Shown: positions 23,024 to 32,571 of the stretch, in pieces
Layout: every line of letters starts with the position of its first letter
How positions within the stretch are numbered: position 1 is the first letter of the stretch
NCBI GenBank assembly: GCA_023251535.1
Contig: JAHEYP010000026.1
Location: 1-53,007, forward strand
Length of the DNA stretch: 53,007 bases
Source of the DNA: Bacteroidota bacterium
Lineage (GTDB): Bacteria > Bacteroidota > Bacteroidia > AKYH767-A > OLB10
Direction: 5' to 3'
Notes under the pieces: model-generated
What the model was told of the DNA's origin: nothing
Database searches by the model: none
What the model saw: the letters and a program-made list of their open reading frames with translations, nothing else
Program-made: the position numbers and the translations under genes

Positions 23024-24973
23024 TCAGTTTTTTGCTGACATTCTCGGCATAATTAAATCATGCTCACCTTCGCGCAAATCACCTTTGGTGATCATTACTT
23101 TTTCTGTAACTTTAAGATCGTTAGAAAGACTTACTTTCATACCTGAACGATCTTTGTTTAACACTAAACATCTAACCGCATTTGGTTCTGGTGTTGTAAC
23201 AAACATTCCTGTTTGCTGAGGCTGTGATAAAGTATAATACATGTAGATGCCTCCCGAATTAAACAAACGAGTTGAAGTTTGAATATTTCCTTTTGCTTCA
23301 GCAGAACAAATTCCGTCTTGGTGTCCGATACCTAAAGTAGCTTGGTCATCAAGAACGAATTCTCCATCACCGCTAACGATTGCATTTTCGCATAATAAAG
23401 ATCCTGTTTTAGCGACTTCGATTTTACATTCTGAAGCAACAGCTCCCATTTTATCGCCTTTAATAATAAGTTCTCTATTATTATTAATACTTACATTTCC
23501 TAACAATACATCAGCTTCTGGTTTTTGCATCCAACGCGATGTTCCTTTGCCTTCAAAGTTGATACATGACTGAACTCCTCTTGAGAAGTTAAATCGTCCT
23601 ACCAGCAACATCATATCGCCACCAACAGTCATTTCTGTTGTTCCTTTATTCTTTAAAAGATCGGCATCTTGGAATGATCCGCCTTTAAGAATAAAATTTT
23701 GTCCGATATGAATATTTAGGCTTGCGCTTTCAGATGAAGAAATCCCTTTAAAGTTTCCCCCGCTCATGATCAACGATCCACCGATACGCATTGTATCGCA
23801 ACCGCCAACGAACAAACCGTTATTTGCTAAACCTGTGCGACGAATTTCAAGATCACCTTGAACATTTTTGAAGTATTGTTTTACATCAATATCGAGTGGA
23901 GTTGTAGCATCGATCACTACATTTCCCCAAGCTACATTATCAGTAAAAGTTGCTTGTCCGTATTGGAAGAAAGTTTGGTTTGAATGAGTTTCAAAACGGC
24001 AATGTAATCCAGGTACGTATCCTGTATTATTGTGGATATAATTACTTCCGTTATCCATAATGAATTCGTTGAAGCAATAGTAATCAGTAACCGTAATATC
24101 TTGTTCTACCACACCACCGAATGCTACATACATAGTATTAAGACGTAAAGGAGCAGTAATTCTCAATTCACCTCCACGTTCAACTACTAATGTTTGCAGG
24201 CTTGATCCAGTGCTAGAAATCATACGATGACCTGCTTGAATAAAATAGCTATTGCGATTAGCATGTAATTGCTTTGGAGGTAAACCAGTACCATCACGTT
24301 TCGAATTCCATGCGCTTAGATTATTAACGGCATAGCTGCCCATTGAATAATAAGCGATATTAGGTTCCGTATAACGTTTTCCGGCAGGATCGCTAACAGA
24401 TGGTTTATAGCTGATAGCTCCAATGCGGAATTCTTCGCACGTTGCATCCACTGAACCTGGACCTGTTAAAGCTTCCGACTTCACATCTACTGTTAACCAG
24501 AAGTAGTTTTTTCCCGGAACCAATTCTTGATCACAATTCACGTCGAATTTCACTTCAGTAACGCGAGCGATAGTTGCTCCAACTTGTTGTGAAGGCACGA
24601 AATTCGGATCGTTACCTGTATACCATAAACGAGCGTTTTCGATATTTTGAGCTACGGGGATAGAAGTTCCATGTGCAGAAAAAGTCATTTCCGACATTTT
24701 CACAGCATTACCTTTCCCAGTTGTTTCAACCATCACTCCGATAACACGCTGATTGGTGCTACCACGAAGAATGGCAGATGTATCTTGAATAGTTTCTGCG
24801 TTTTTAAAAGACATTGCAGATTGAGCAGCACGACCTTCTTCTTGTTGAGTCATGTTAAATACAACAATTAAAAGCAGCACCAAGCCTGCAACTGAAGCGG
24901 CTGTGGCAATTACGGCTAAACGTAACGACGTTTTTAATTTACCTTGCTGACGAATTTTTTGATTACGAGACAT
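23024..24973 (-). CDS. Membrane-anchored protein with BNR-neuraminidase N-terminal-type domain
   Basis: A 649-residue protein. A basic start (MSRNQKIRQQGKLK) precedes one membrane helix (about 17-42) with no cleavage site. Residues about 60-170 match the domain found at the front of many Bacteroidota surface proteins: RGSTNQRVIGVMVET, then IENARLWYTGNDPNF, then LVPGKNYFWLTVDV. The rest is a long beta-rich region with repeated GGSLIMSGGNFKG-like and GGDMMLLVGRFNF-like turns, as in a beta-helix. It ends abruptly in DLREGEHDLIMPRM with no type IX sorting domain, at a point where related proteins usually continue, so it may be truncated. Function unknown. Confidence 0.7.
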   Translation of the reverse strand: MSRNQKIRQQGKLKTSLRLAVIATAASVAGLVLLLIVVFNMTQQEEGRAAQSAMSFKNAETIQDTSAILRGSTNQRVIGVMVETTGKGNAVKMSEMTFSAHGTSIPVAQNIENARLWYTGNDPNFVPSQQVGATIARVTEVKFDVNCDQELVPGKNYFWLTVDVKSEALTGPGSVDATCEEFRIGAISYKPSVSDPAGKRYTEPNIAYYSMGSYAVNNLSAWNSKRDGTGLPPKQLHANRNSYFIQAGHRMISSTGSSLQTLVVERGGELRITAPLRLNTMYVAFGGVVEQDITVTDYYCFNEFIMDNGSNYIHNNTGYVPGLHCRFETHSNQTFFQYGQATFTDNVAWGNVVIDATTPLDIDVKQYFKNVQGDLEIRRTGLANNGLFVGGCDTMRIGGSLIMSGGNFKGISSSESASLNIHIGQNFILKGGSFQDADLLKNKGTTEMTVGGDMMLLVGRFNFSRGVQSCINFEGKGTSRWMQKPEADVLLGNVSINNNRELIIKGDKMGAVASECKIEVAKTGSLLCENAIVSGDGEFVLDDQATLGIGHQDGICSAEAKGNIQTSTRLFNSGGIYMYYTLSQPQQTGMFVTTPEPNAVRCLVLNKDRSGMKVSLSNDLKVTEKVMITKGDLREGEHDLIMPRMSAKN

Positions 24974-25042
24974 GTATAATTTTTTGGTTTAAAACTTCCC
25001 TCGTTATACTGCCTCCTTATTTATGATGTTACGTTTGGACAT

Positions 25043-25070
25043 AAAAAAACCGGGATTGTTGGTCCCGGTT
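25043..25070 (-). terminator. Terminator of hppD
   Basis: AACCGGGA (25048-25055) pairs with TCCCGGTT (25063-25070), and the A-run at 25043-25049 gives the T-run on the minus strand, 18 bases past the hppD stop. Confidence 0.85.
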
Positions 25071-25088
25071 CTTGAAGATGAAGAAATC

Positions 25089-26183
25089 TTACAGATTTCC
25101 TCTTAATGCTTGTTCGCGCTCAATTGCCTCAAAAAGGGCCTTAAAATTGCCTTTTCCGAATGATTTTGCTCCTTTTCGTTGAATAATCTCGAAAAATACG
25201 GTTGGACGATCTTCTACCGGTTTGGTAAATAATTGCAATAAATAGCCTTCATCATCGCGATCAACTAAGATTCCCAATTTCGATAAGATCTCAAGATCTT
25301 CATCAATCTTCCCTACTCTATCCAACAAATCGCTGTAATAAGTTTGCGGAACGGCTAAGAATTCAACTCCTCTTTCTTTTAATTCAGTAACCGTATCGAT
25401 GATATCGTTAGTAAGAATTGCCATATGTTGAACACCAGCTCCATGATAGAATTCTAGATACTCATCAATTTGAGACTTCTTCTTTCCTTCAGCAGGTTCG
25501 TTAATTGGGAATTTCACATATCCATTACCGTTAGTAACCACTTTACTCATCAAAGCTGAGTACTCAGTACTGATATCTTTATCGTCGAATGTAATGATCA
25601 TTTTGAAGCCCATTACATCTTCGTAAAATTTCACCCAATCGTTCATTTTACCTAACTCAACATTACCTACGCAATGGTCGATTACTTCGAAGCCAACAGG
25701 TTTAGTTTTGAATGATGATTTAGCAGGTTTGTATCCCGGAAGGAAAGTTCCTTTATAATTTTTACGCTCTACAAATTTGTGAATGGTATCACCGTAAGTA
25801 TGTATTGCTGAAATTTTCACTTCACCAAATTCATCTGAAACAACATGAGGTTCGGTATGTGCTTTCGCTCCGCGCGACATTGTTTCATAAAACGATTTTT
25901 CAGCATCATCAACCCACAATGCCAATACTTTCACTCCATCACCATGCTGTGCAACGTGACGAGTAATTTCGTGATCGGGATGTAATGCTGTAGTTAAAAC
26001 GAAGCGTACTTTTCCTTGTTGAATAACATAAGAAGCACGGTCGCGAACTCCTGTTTCAGGTCCTGCGTATGCGATAAGCTCGAACCCGAAGGCATGCTGG
26101 TAATAATAAGCAGCTTGCTTGGCATTACCCACATAAAACTCAATATGGTCGGTGCCATTTAATGGAAGGAAATCAGTTGACAT
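25089..26183 (-). CDS. hppD: 4-hydroxyphenylpyruvate dioxygenase
   Basis: A 364-residue non-haem iron enzyme that turns 4-hydroxyphenylpyruvate into homogentisate in tyrosine breakdown. It has two vicinal-oxygen-chelate domains. The iron ligands are visible as His170 (VIDHCVGN), His253 (GVQHMAIL) and Glu332 (VFFEIIQRKG). The C-terminal FGKGNFKALFEAIEREQ closes the active site. The ATG at 26183 gives MSTDFLPLNG; an upstream TTG in the same frame overlaps the -7 element and was rejected. No other tyrosine-degradation gene is in the window. A hydroxymandelate synthase is possible on fold alone but unlikely. Confidence 0.95.
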   Translation of the reverse strand: MSTDFLPLNGTDHIEFYVGNAKQAAYYYQHAFGFELIAYAGPETGVRDRASYVIQQGKVRFVLTTALHPDHEITRHVAQHGDGVKVLALWVDDAEKSFYETMSRGAKAHTEPHVVSDEFGEVKISAIHTYGDTIHKFVERKNYKGTFLPGYKPAKSSFKTKPVGFEVIDHCVGNVELGKMNDWVKFYEDVMGFKMIITFDDKDISTEYSALMSKVVTNGNGYVKFPINEPAEGKKKSQIDEYLEFYHGAGVQHMAILTNDIIDTVTELKERGVEFLAVPQTYYSDLLDRVGKIDEDLEILSKLGILVDRDDEGYLLQLFTKPVEDRPTVFFEIIQRKGAKSFGKGNFKALFEAIEREQALRGNL

Positions 26184-26204
26184 AGTTGTAATAGTTTGGG
26201 ACAA

Positions 26205-26236
26205 CAAATTTACGCATAAAGCCTTGGCTATACAAC
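26205..26236 (-). promoter_or_regulatory. Promoter of hppD
   Basis: Minus-strand GTTG (26233-26236), 20-base spacer, then TAAATTTG (26205-26212), an exact -7 match. The leader to the ATG would be about 15 bases. Confidence 0.6.
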
Positions 26237-26251
26237 CTAAATCTCAGGGAA

Positions 26252-26746
26252 TTAATCCTGATTCACCGAATCCGAAATCTTTTTCCAATCAAGTCCGTTA
26301 ACCAAGTCTTCTACCCTCGTGGTAAATCCAACGACTTTCTCAGGCGGCGCCTCATGACTTACCAAAATTTGCTTGGTAGGCTTAATATCCGAAAGCCATA
26401 AAAAATATGCAGGAAAGTCGGCTAAACGGGGATTTACATAAGTAGTATCAAAATCCTCCACCTTTTCGGTTCTTATATAGGCGAGCAATGAATCCATTTG
26501 AGATCCTGAAAGACGTGCTTGGTAGGTTCCAACTAAATTCACATGTCGGCGACCATTATAAATGGCGAGTCCTGATTTATAAACGGTAGCTTTAAACTCC
26601 GGACAAGCCCCAAAGCAAGCACCGCGTTCAATAGCCACCAGCAGCGAATCTTTCTGATATTGCTTTACCGACGAAGACTTTGTAGATGAACATGAAACGG
26701 AGGCCAGTAAAACCAGACAACTCACAATGGTTAAAAGATTTTTCAT
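26252..26746 (-). CDS. DUF6438-type lipoprotein
   Basis: The ATG at 26746 gives MKNLLTIVSCLVLLASVSC with lipobox SVSC, 164 residues. A longer frame to 26938 would run back through the yidC terminator and coding region and was rejected. The mature part has the DUF6438 pattern: IERGACFGACPEFKATVYKSG, YNGRRHVNLVGTY and a Cys pair in CFGAC. The domain has no known function. The protein should be anchored in a membrane facing the periplasm. The gene lies downstream of yidC in the same direction but behind a terminator, so it may have its own promoter. Confidence 0.8.
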   Translation of the reverse strand: MKNLLTIVSCLVLLASVSCSSTKSSSVKQYQKDSLLVAIERGACFGACPEFKATVYKSGLAIYNGRRHVNLVGTYQARLSGSQMDSLLAYIRTEKVEDFDTTYVNPRLADFPAYFLWLSDIKPTKQILVSHEAPPEKVVGFTTRVEDLVNGLDWKKISDSVNQD

Positions 26747-26769
26747 AGATGAATTTGAAATACTAAGAT

Positions 26770-26800
26770 AAAAAAAGCGCCCCGATAATCTCGGAGCGCT
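26770..26800 (-). terminator. Terminator of yidC
   Basis: AGCGCTCCGA and TCGGGGCGCT (minus strand) form a stem with one mismatch and a 5-base loop, followed by a T-run (A-run 26770-26776 on the plus strand). It lies a few bases past the yidC stop. Confidence 0.8.
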
Positions 26801-26804
26801 AGCA

Positions 26805-28673
26805 TTATTTTTTAGGCATTTGATAACCTTTTTCTTTTGCCATTTTTTCAAGGCGCTGTTGGAACTTCGATTTAGTAGCAGCAGCGGGACGTTTTTTATT
26901 CTCTTGAATCTTGCGGTGAATTTCATCTTCATCGACAAATGAACGGAACAAATACTGTTGTCCGATACTGATTGTATTTGCCAAGAAATAATAGTAACTC
27001 AAACCTGCGCTATAGCTATTGAATACACCTAGGAAAATGATTGGCATTAAATACATCATCCACTTCATTTGAGGATTTGTCATTTGCGTGCTGCTATTCA
27101 CTTTCGTGATTAACAACGTAGAAATGGTCATCAACAAAGTAAACAATGAAACGTGATCTCCATAGAAAGGAATATTAAATGGAAGATCGAGGATAGAGTC
27201 GTACGAACTTAAATCATGTGCCCATAAGAAACTCTCTTGACGTAACTCAATTGATTGCGGGAAGAAGCGGAACATGGCGATGAGGATCGGCATCTGCAAC
27301 AACATCGGCAAGCATCCGCCTAACGGACTAACACCTGCTTTACGGTAAAGACCCATCATCTCCTGTTGAAGTTTCATCGGATCCTCTTTATGCTTCGCTT
27401 GAATTTCGTCGACTTCAGGCTTCAACACTTTCATCTTCGCTTGCGATAAATACGCTTTGAACGTAAGCGGAAGCAACATCAACTTAATAACGATAGTTAA
27501 GATAAGAATGATGATACCATAATTCCAGTCGAAGCTATTTAAGAAGTTAAAGATTGGAATAACCACAAAGCGATTTACCCATCCGAAGATTCCCCAACCT
27601 AACGGAATTTGTTTCTCTAAATTGAATCCTTCAGCCTTTAAAGTTTGGTAGTGATTTGGTCCGAAATAGAAATGCATTCCGAAACTTTCGTTACCATTAT
27701 GTGCATAAGGAATTGTGAAAGAAGCCTTCATTTGTTTTACAAACGAATCGGTTTCTCCACCTGCTTTTGTCTCGATATGTGTAGGTTTATCGAAGGCATT
27801 ATCTGCCATTAAGACTTGCGTAAAGAAATGCTGCTTCATGGCTACCCACTTCACTTTCGTAGGTAGGTCCATTGCTTCATCTTTACGTTCGCTGATATAA
27901 TCAACTTCATCATCAGAGAACATATAATAGATCGTCGAATTTTGACGTTCAGTTTTTACATCCTTCTCTTGATTATCGATAATTTGATTCCAGTTTAACT
28001 CGAGGTAACCAGTATTTTGAGCGATCACATCACTTACACCAACGAGATTAATTTTATATCCCAGTTTATAATCATTTCCTTTTAAGAAATATTGAAACTC
28101 GATATAACGGTCGGGGCTACCCGCAAATAATCGCATTGATAAAGCAGCGCTATCTTTTTCTCCTACATTGGCGGCATTACCAACAGCAGTAAAGTAAAGA
28201 TTATCGGTAGAGATACTTCTATTTTGAGCAAAGAAATTCAATCCGAATTTAGTACTGTCGCTATCAAACAAAGTAACTGGCTTTCCATCCCATGTTTTAT
28301 ACTTCTTCAACTCAACCGACTTAACTCGTCCGCCTTTATTTGTCAAAGTAACTTTGATGAGATTATTTTCGAGAACAGTAGTTTGTTCAGCACCTGCAGC
28401 AGCAGCAGCGAAAACACCATAACGAGCAGCACTTGCAGCATTCGCTAATGTATCATTTGCTGAATCGGCAACAGCCACAACAGCAGTATCGGCAACTAAA
28501 GTTTTTGATACAGCTGCTTTTTGAAGATCAGCCTTTTGCTTTGCAACTAACGCAATACTATCCTGCGTTTTTTTCTCAGCAGCCAATTGTTCGGCTGTGG
28601 GAGCGGTAAAGAAAGAATAACTGATAAGAATGATGCCGATCAGAACGAGACCGGCTACGGAATTACGATCCAT
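26805..28673 (-). CDS. yidC: Membrane protein insertase YidC
   Basis: A 622-residue insertase that helps proteins enter or fold in the inner membrane, alone or with SecYEG. The N-terminal helix (MDRNSVAGLVLIGIILISYSFF) is followed by an Ala-rich linker, the large periplasmic beta domain (about 90-350) and the conserved five-helix core from about 365, with IIILILTIVIKLMLLPLTF, the cytoplasmic hairpin around VLKPEVDEIQAKH and PLGGCLPMLLQMPILIAMF. A Lys occupies the position of the groove Arg of E. coli, as is common in this phylum. It ends in a basic tail. Confidence 0.97.
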   Translation of the reverse strand: MDRNSVAGLVLIGIILISYSFFTAPTAEQLAAEKKTQDSIALVAKQKADLQKAAVSKTLVADTAVVAVADSANDTLANAASAARYGVFAAAAAGAEQTTVLENNLIKVTLTNKGGRVKSVELKKYKTWDGKPVTLFDSDSTKFGLNFFAQNRSISTDNLYFTAVGNAANVGEKDSAALSMRLFAGSPDRYIEFQYFLKGNDYKLGYKINLVGVSDVIAQNTGYLELNWNQIIDNQEKDVKTERQNSTIYYMFSDDEVDYISERKDEAMDLPTKVKWVAMKQHFFTQVLMADNAFDKPTHIETKAGGETDSFVKQMKASFTIPYAHNGNESFGMHFYFGPNHYQTLKAEGFNLEKQIPLGWGIFGWVNRFVVIPIFNFLNSFDWNYGIIILILTIVIKLMLLPLTFKAYLSQAKMKVLKPEVDEIQAKHKEDPMKLQQEMMGLYRKAGVSPLGGCLPMLLQMPILIAMFRFFPQSIELRQESFLWAHDLSSYDSILDLPFNIPFYGDHVSLFTLLMTISTLLITKVNSSTQMTNPQMKWMMYLMPIIFLGVFNSYSAGLSYYYFLANTISIGQQYLFRSFVDEDEIHRKIQENKKRPAAATKSKFQQRLEKMAKEKGYQMPKK

Positions 28674-28692
28674 ACTTGGAATTTTGGAGGCG

Positions 28693-28700
28693 CAAATATA
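28693..28700 (-). promoter_or_regulatory. -7 element of yidC
   Basis: Minus-strand TATATTTG is an exact -7 match, 19 bases before the yidC ATG. No clear TTTG was found upstream. It lies in the 108-bp gap after pyrG, where no terminator is evident, so pyrG read-through may also contribute. Confidence 0.55.
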
Positions 28701-28781
28701 CGAGGAATTCTGCCTCCGCCCTCACTGAAAGGAGACAGTCCCGAAATTTAATTATATGATCACAATTGACTTTAGGTCGGA

Positions 28782-30443
28782 TTAAGCTTTCGCTGTATGT
28801 GCCTGTTCTGCAATTAATTGTCCGGAAGCCTTTTCAAGTGCTGCCTTTACAAATCGAACAAAAAGCGGATGTGGATTTAATACAGTTGACTTATACTCAG
28901 GGTGGAACTGAACACCTACGAACCAAGGATGGCTTTTAATCTCAACGATTTCAACCAATCCAGAGTCGGGGTTCATACCCGAAGCAATCATTCCTGCTTC
29001 TTCAAACTGCTTTAAGTAACTGTTATTAAACTCATAACGGTGGCGATGGCGTTCGCCAATTTTGCTCTTTCCATAAGCTTGGTACGCTTTGGTACCTTTG
29101 GTAACTGAGCAAGGGTATTCACCGAGGCGCATAGTACCGCCTTTATTGGTAATTTTCTTTTGTTCCTCCATCATATCGATAACAGGGAATGCTGTTTCGG
29201 GACGCATCTCGGTAGAGTGAGCATCTTTCATATGTAAAACGTTGCGCGCAAACTCCACAACTGCACATTGCATTCCGAGGCAAATTCCTAAAAATGGAAT
29301 TTTGTTCTCACGTGCGAAGCGGATTGCTGCTATTTTACCTTCAATTCCTCTCTCACCAAAACCGGGCGCAACCAATATTGCATTCAGGTTACCTAACTGA
29401 TGACGAATATTCTCCGGATCTATTTTCTCAGAGTGAATCCATTCCAGTTTCACGCGACATTCGTTCGAAACGCCGGCATGGATAAAAGCCTCAACGATAG
29501 ACTTATACGCATCTTTTAACTCAATATATTTTCCGATGAGTCCGATTTTTACTTCATATACTGGATTCTTCAGTTTACCTAAGAAATCCTTCCAAGCAGC
29601 CATATCGGGTTCATGCTTCAATGCAAGCTTCAACTTATTGATAATCACCTTGTCGAGTTGCTCTTTAAGCATCAACAAAGGCACTTCATAAATGGTGCTG
29701 GCATCGATAGATTCGATTACAGCATTGATATTCACATTACAGAAAAGAGCGATTTTGCGACGAAGATCGTTGCTCATTGGCTTCTCGGTACGACATACTA
29801 AAACATCGGGTTGGATACCATATTCAAGCAACGTTTTTACAGAATGCTGAGTAGGTTTCGTTTTAAGCTCACCAGTAGTAGATAAATACGGGAGTAAAGT
29901 CAGGTGGATTACAGCTGAATTCGAAGAACCGATTTCCCAGATCAACTGACGAACAGACTCAATATAAGGAAGCGACTCAATATCACCTACAGTACCGCCA
30001 ATTTCGGTGATAATAATATCAAACTGTCCAGTATCGCCGAGTAATTTAATACGACGTTTAATTTCGTCGGTGATATGTGGAATAACCTGAACAGTCTTTC
30101 CCAAATAAGCGCCTTCACGCTCACGATTGATTACAGTTTGGTAAATTTTTCCTGTAGTAACGTTATTGGCCTGCGAAGTCGGGATATTTAAAAAACGCTC
30201 GTAATGGCCTAAATCTAAGTCGGTTTCAGCGCCATCGTCGGTCACAAAACACTCACCATGCTCATAAGGATTTAATGTACCCGGATCGACATTGATATAT
30301 GGATCAAGCTTTTGGATGGTAACACGATACCCTCTGGCTTGCAATAATTTAGCTAATGAGGCGGAGATAATTCCTTTTCCTAATGAGGAAGTAACGCCAC
30401 CGGTTACAAATATAAACTTGGCGGGAGAAGCACTTTGAGGCAT
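28782..30443 (-). CDS. pyrG: CTP synthase
   Basis: A 553-residue enzyme that makes CTP from UTP, ATP and glutamine. The synthase domain opens with KFIFVTGGVTSSLGKGIISAS (P-loop GVTSSLGKG) and continues through KLDPYINVDPGTLNPYEHGE. The glutaminase domain has GICLGMQCAVVE with the catalytic Cys and VQFHPEYKS with the His and Glu. The ATG at 30443 (MPQSASPAKF) is chosen over an in-frame TTG seven codons upstream, which overlaps the -7 element. Confidence 0.97.
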   Translation of the reverse strand: MPQSASPAKFIFVTGGVTSSLGKGIISASLAKLLQARGYRVTIQKLDPYINVDPGTLNPYEHGECFVTDDGAETDLDLGHYERFLNIPTSQANNVTTGKIYQTVINREREGAYLGKTVQVIPHITDEIKRRIKLLGDTGQFDIIITEIGGTVGDIESLPYIESVRQLIWEIGSSNSAVIHLTLLPYLSTTGELKTKPTQHSVKTLLEYGIQPDVLVCRTEKPMSNDLRRKIALFCNVNINAVIESIDASTIYEVPLLMLKEQLDKVIINKLKLALKHEPDMAAWKDFLGKLKNPVYEVKIGLIGKYIELKDAYKSIVEAFIHAGVSNECRVKLEWIHSEKIDPENIRHQLGNLNAILVAPGFGERGIEGKIAAIRFARENKIPFLGICLGMQCAVVEFARNVLHMKDAHSTEMRPETAFPVIDMMEEQKKITNKGGTMRLGEYPCSVTKGTKAYQAYGKSKIGERHRHRYEFNNSYLKQFEEAGMIASGMNPDSGLVEIVEIKSHPWFVGVQFHPEYKSTVLNPHPLFVRFVKAALEKASGQLIAEQAHTAKA

Positions 30444-30461
30444 GATTGCTGCGGGTTTTGG

Positions 30462-30469
30462 CAAAATTA
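30462..30469 (-). promoter_or_regulatory. -7 element of pyrG
   Basis: Minus-strand TAATTTTG matches TAnnTTTG exactly and lies 18 bases before the pyrG ATG. No -33 element is obvious. The rest of 30470-30701 holds no recognised feature. Confidence 0.5.
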
Positions 30470-30701
30470 AAGAAAACGGGGGGAAATGACGGATGGTTTT
30501 TAAAAAGTTCCTGAAAATGATGAGAAATAAATTCAGGATTAATGGAATAAACTAAGGGAAAGGATTAACAAATCGCGATTACAGATGTTAATACGCTACG
30601 TTTCCTAATTTCGAGAGCATCCTTTCTGCGAATAAAATTCGGGAAATCAGCGTTCGCCGACAACCACTACAGCTAAGGCCCCAACAAAATCGAAAAGCAA
30701 A

Positions 30702-31205
30702 ATGAGTCTCCATATTTTAAAAACTTCACAAAAGCTACCCATCGACATTAATACCGCATGGGAATTTTTATCGTCGCCAGGAAACTTAGAAAAGATAACT
30801 CCGCCTAATATGAGTTTCAAAATCACCTCGGGACATTCAGAAGGCGACAAGATGTATCAAGGTATGGTGATTAGTTATATTGTAAAACCTTATCCGATTC
30901 TTCCTTTGCAATGGGTAACTGAAATAACGCACGTAAACGAACCGCATTATTTTGTTGACGAACAACGCTTCGGGCCTTACAGCTTTTGGCATCACAAACA
31001 CTTCCTAAAAGAAATAGATGGAGGAGTATTGATGGAAGACACGGTTCACTATAAAATTCCGATGGGTATTATTGGAGACATAGCAAATGCGATCATGATC
31101 AAATCTCAATTAAAATCGATTTTCGAATTCCGACACGAAGAACTAGAAAGAATTTTCGGGAAGTGGCCGGGACAAGATGTATCGTTATCGTTGCATTCAG
31201 TTTAA
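30702..31205 (+). CDS. SRPBCC (START-like) ligand-binding protein
   Basis: A 167-residue protein of the cyclase/dehydrase-like SRPBCC fold. The start SLHILKTSQKLPIDINTAWEFLSSPGNLEKITPPN is typical (landmarks AWEFLSSPGNL and ITPP), followed by the beta-sheet segments VISYIVKPYPILPLQWVTEI and HYFVDEQRFGPYSFWHH, and the C-terminal helix. Such proteins bind hydrophobic ligands in a cavity. The ligand is unknown. It is alone between pyrG (divergent) and a DUF2851 gene. Confidence 0.85.
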   Translation: MSLHILKTSQKLPIDINTAWEFLSSPGNLEKITPPNMSFKITSGHSEGDKMYQGMVISYIVKPYPILPLQWVTEITHVNEPHYFVDEQRFGPYSFWHHKHFLKEIDGGVLMEDTVHYKIPMGIIGDIANAIMIKSQLKSIFEFRHEELERIFGKWPGQDVSLSLHSV

Positions 31206-31278
31206 TTTTAGGATAGCCGTTGCCGTTATAACAAACGACTACAAATACTTAAAATTCGTAAAACGAAAATGCGACAAG

Positions 31279-31286
31279 TAGTTTTG
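31279..31286 (+). promoter_or_regulatory. -7 element 7 nt before the DUF2851 start
   Basis: TAGTTTTG, an exact -7 match, then CTTCCCT and the ATG at 31294. TTCG at 31255-31258 could be the -33 element with a 20-base spacer. Any leader would be only a few bases. Confidence 0.5.
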
Positions 31287-31293
31287 CTTCCCT

Positions 31294-32571
31294 ATGAAGG
31301 AAGACTTTCTACACTACATTTGGAAGAACGGATACTTTAACCAACAACATCTTTATACGACCGAAGGAGAATCGATCGATATTCAATTTGTAGGAATGCA
31401 TAATATGGATGCAGGTCCTGATTTTTTTAATGCACGAATTAAAATCGGAGACTTTCTTTGGGCAGGAAATGTAGAGATACATTTAAAAGCTGGCGACTGG
31501 TACAAACACAAACATCAATTCGACAAAAACTACGACAACATCATTTTGCACGTTGTTTATGACGACGACGAACCAGTATATAGAAGTACTGGAGAGATGA
31601 TGCCAACGTTAATACTGAATGAAAGAATAGAAGAAAACATTCGCCAAAAGTACCTTGATCTACTTCAAAGCGGGCACCAACAAATTCCCTGTGAGCGAAA
31701 CATCAGAAATGTACCGGCTTTAGTGATTCAGCATTGGTTCGACAGGCTATTAGTAGAACGGTTAGAAGACAGAAATAAATTTGTAGAAGAGCAATTAGAA
31801 TTAACACGAAACAATTGGGAAGAAGTTTTTTATAGGATGTTAGCTAGAGCATTCGGATTCAGAGTGAACAATATTCCTTTTCAAATATTATCGGAACAAC
31901 TTCCATATACACTAGTAATTAAAGAAAGGAAAGACCTACTCTCTATCGAATCATTACTTTATGGACAAGCTGGCTTTCTCGACGAAAGAAACTCGGATCC
32001 CTATTACAAAAAGTTAAAGAAGCAATTTGAAATACTACAAGCCAAATACAAGCTCATAAAACTACAGCCAGGTATGTGGAAATTCGGAAAGATGCGTCCT
32101 GCGAATTTTCCTACCATCAGGATTGCACAATTCGCCATGCTATGGCATCGCAACGAGCGACTCTTTCACAAACTGATAGGAGCGCAGAGTATAGAAGAAC
32201 TTTACAAGATTCTTGACGTAGAAGCATCTGATTACTGGTACTTGCATTATAGTTTCAACACTGAAAGCAAAGCTGGGATAAAAAAGATCGGAAAAGAATC
32301 GATTGAAAATCTAATAATCAACTGCATTGCACCGTTTGCCTTTCTATATGGAAAGTATCATCATCAAGAAGCATTGATGGAAAAAGCGATCAGTTGGTTA
32401 GAAGCCTTGCCCGCCGAAAAAAACAAAATAACTGAAATTTGGCATGGATTAGGATTAACAATTCGCGATGCAGGTTGTTCTCAATCGATACTTCATCTAA
32501 AAAAGTTTTATTGTGACCAAAAAAATTGCGTAAATTGCGCCATTGGAAATCATCTACTGAACAAAACATGA
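31294..32571 (+). CDS. DUF2851 family protein
   Basis: A 425-residue soluble protein of a family common in Bacteroidota. Landmarks: MKEDFLHYIWKNGYFNQQHL at the start, then GPDFFNARIKIGDFLWAGNVEIHLKAGDWYKH (with the acidic and His residues of a possible nuclease-like core), HVVYDDDEPV, and a C-terminal cluster of four cysteines in CSQS...FYCDQKNCVNCAIG that could bind a metal. The function is not established. Its stop overlaps the ATG of the next small gene (ATGA), so the two are translationally coupled. Confidence 0.85.
   Translation: MKEDFLHYIWKNGYFNQQHLYTTEGESIDIQFVGMHNMDAGPDFFNARIKIGDFLWAGNVEIHLKAGDWYKHKHQFDKNYDNIILHVVYDDDEPVYRSTGEMMPTLILNERIEENIRQKYLDLLQSGHQQIPCERNIRNVPALVIQHWFDRLLVERLEDRNKFVEEQLELTRNNWEEVFYRMLARAFGFRVNNIPFQILSEQLPYTLVIKERKDLLSIESLLYGQAGFLDERNSDPYYKKLKKQFEILQAKYKLIKLQPGMWKFGKMRPANFPTIRIAQFAMLWHRNERLFHKLIGAQSIEELYKILDVEASDYWYLHYSFNTESKAGIKKIGKESIENLIINCIAPFAFLYGKYHHQEALMEKAISWLEALPAEKNKITEIWHGLGLTIRDAGCSQSILHLKKFYCDQKNCVNCAIGNHLLNKT

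Noticed and set aside
26747..26938. 64-residue N-terminal extension of the DUF6438 lipoprotein
   Set aside because: It would cross the yidC terminator and antiparallel frames of yidC; the internal ATG gives a clean lipoprotein signal.
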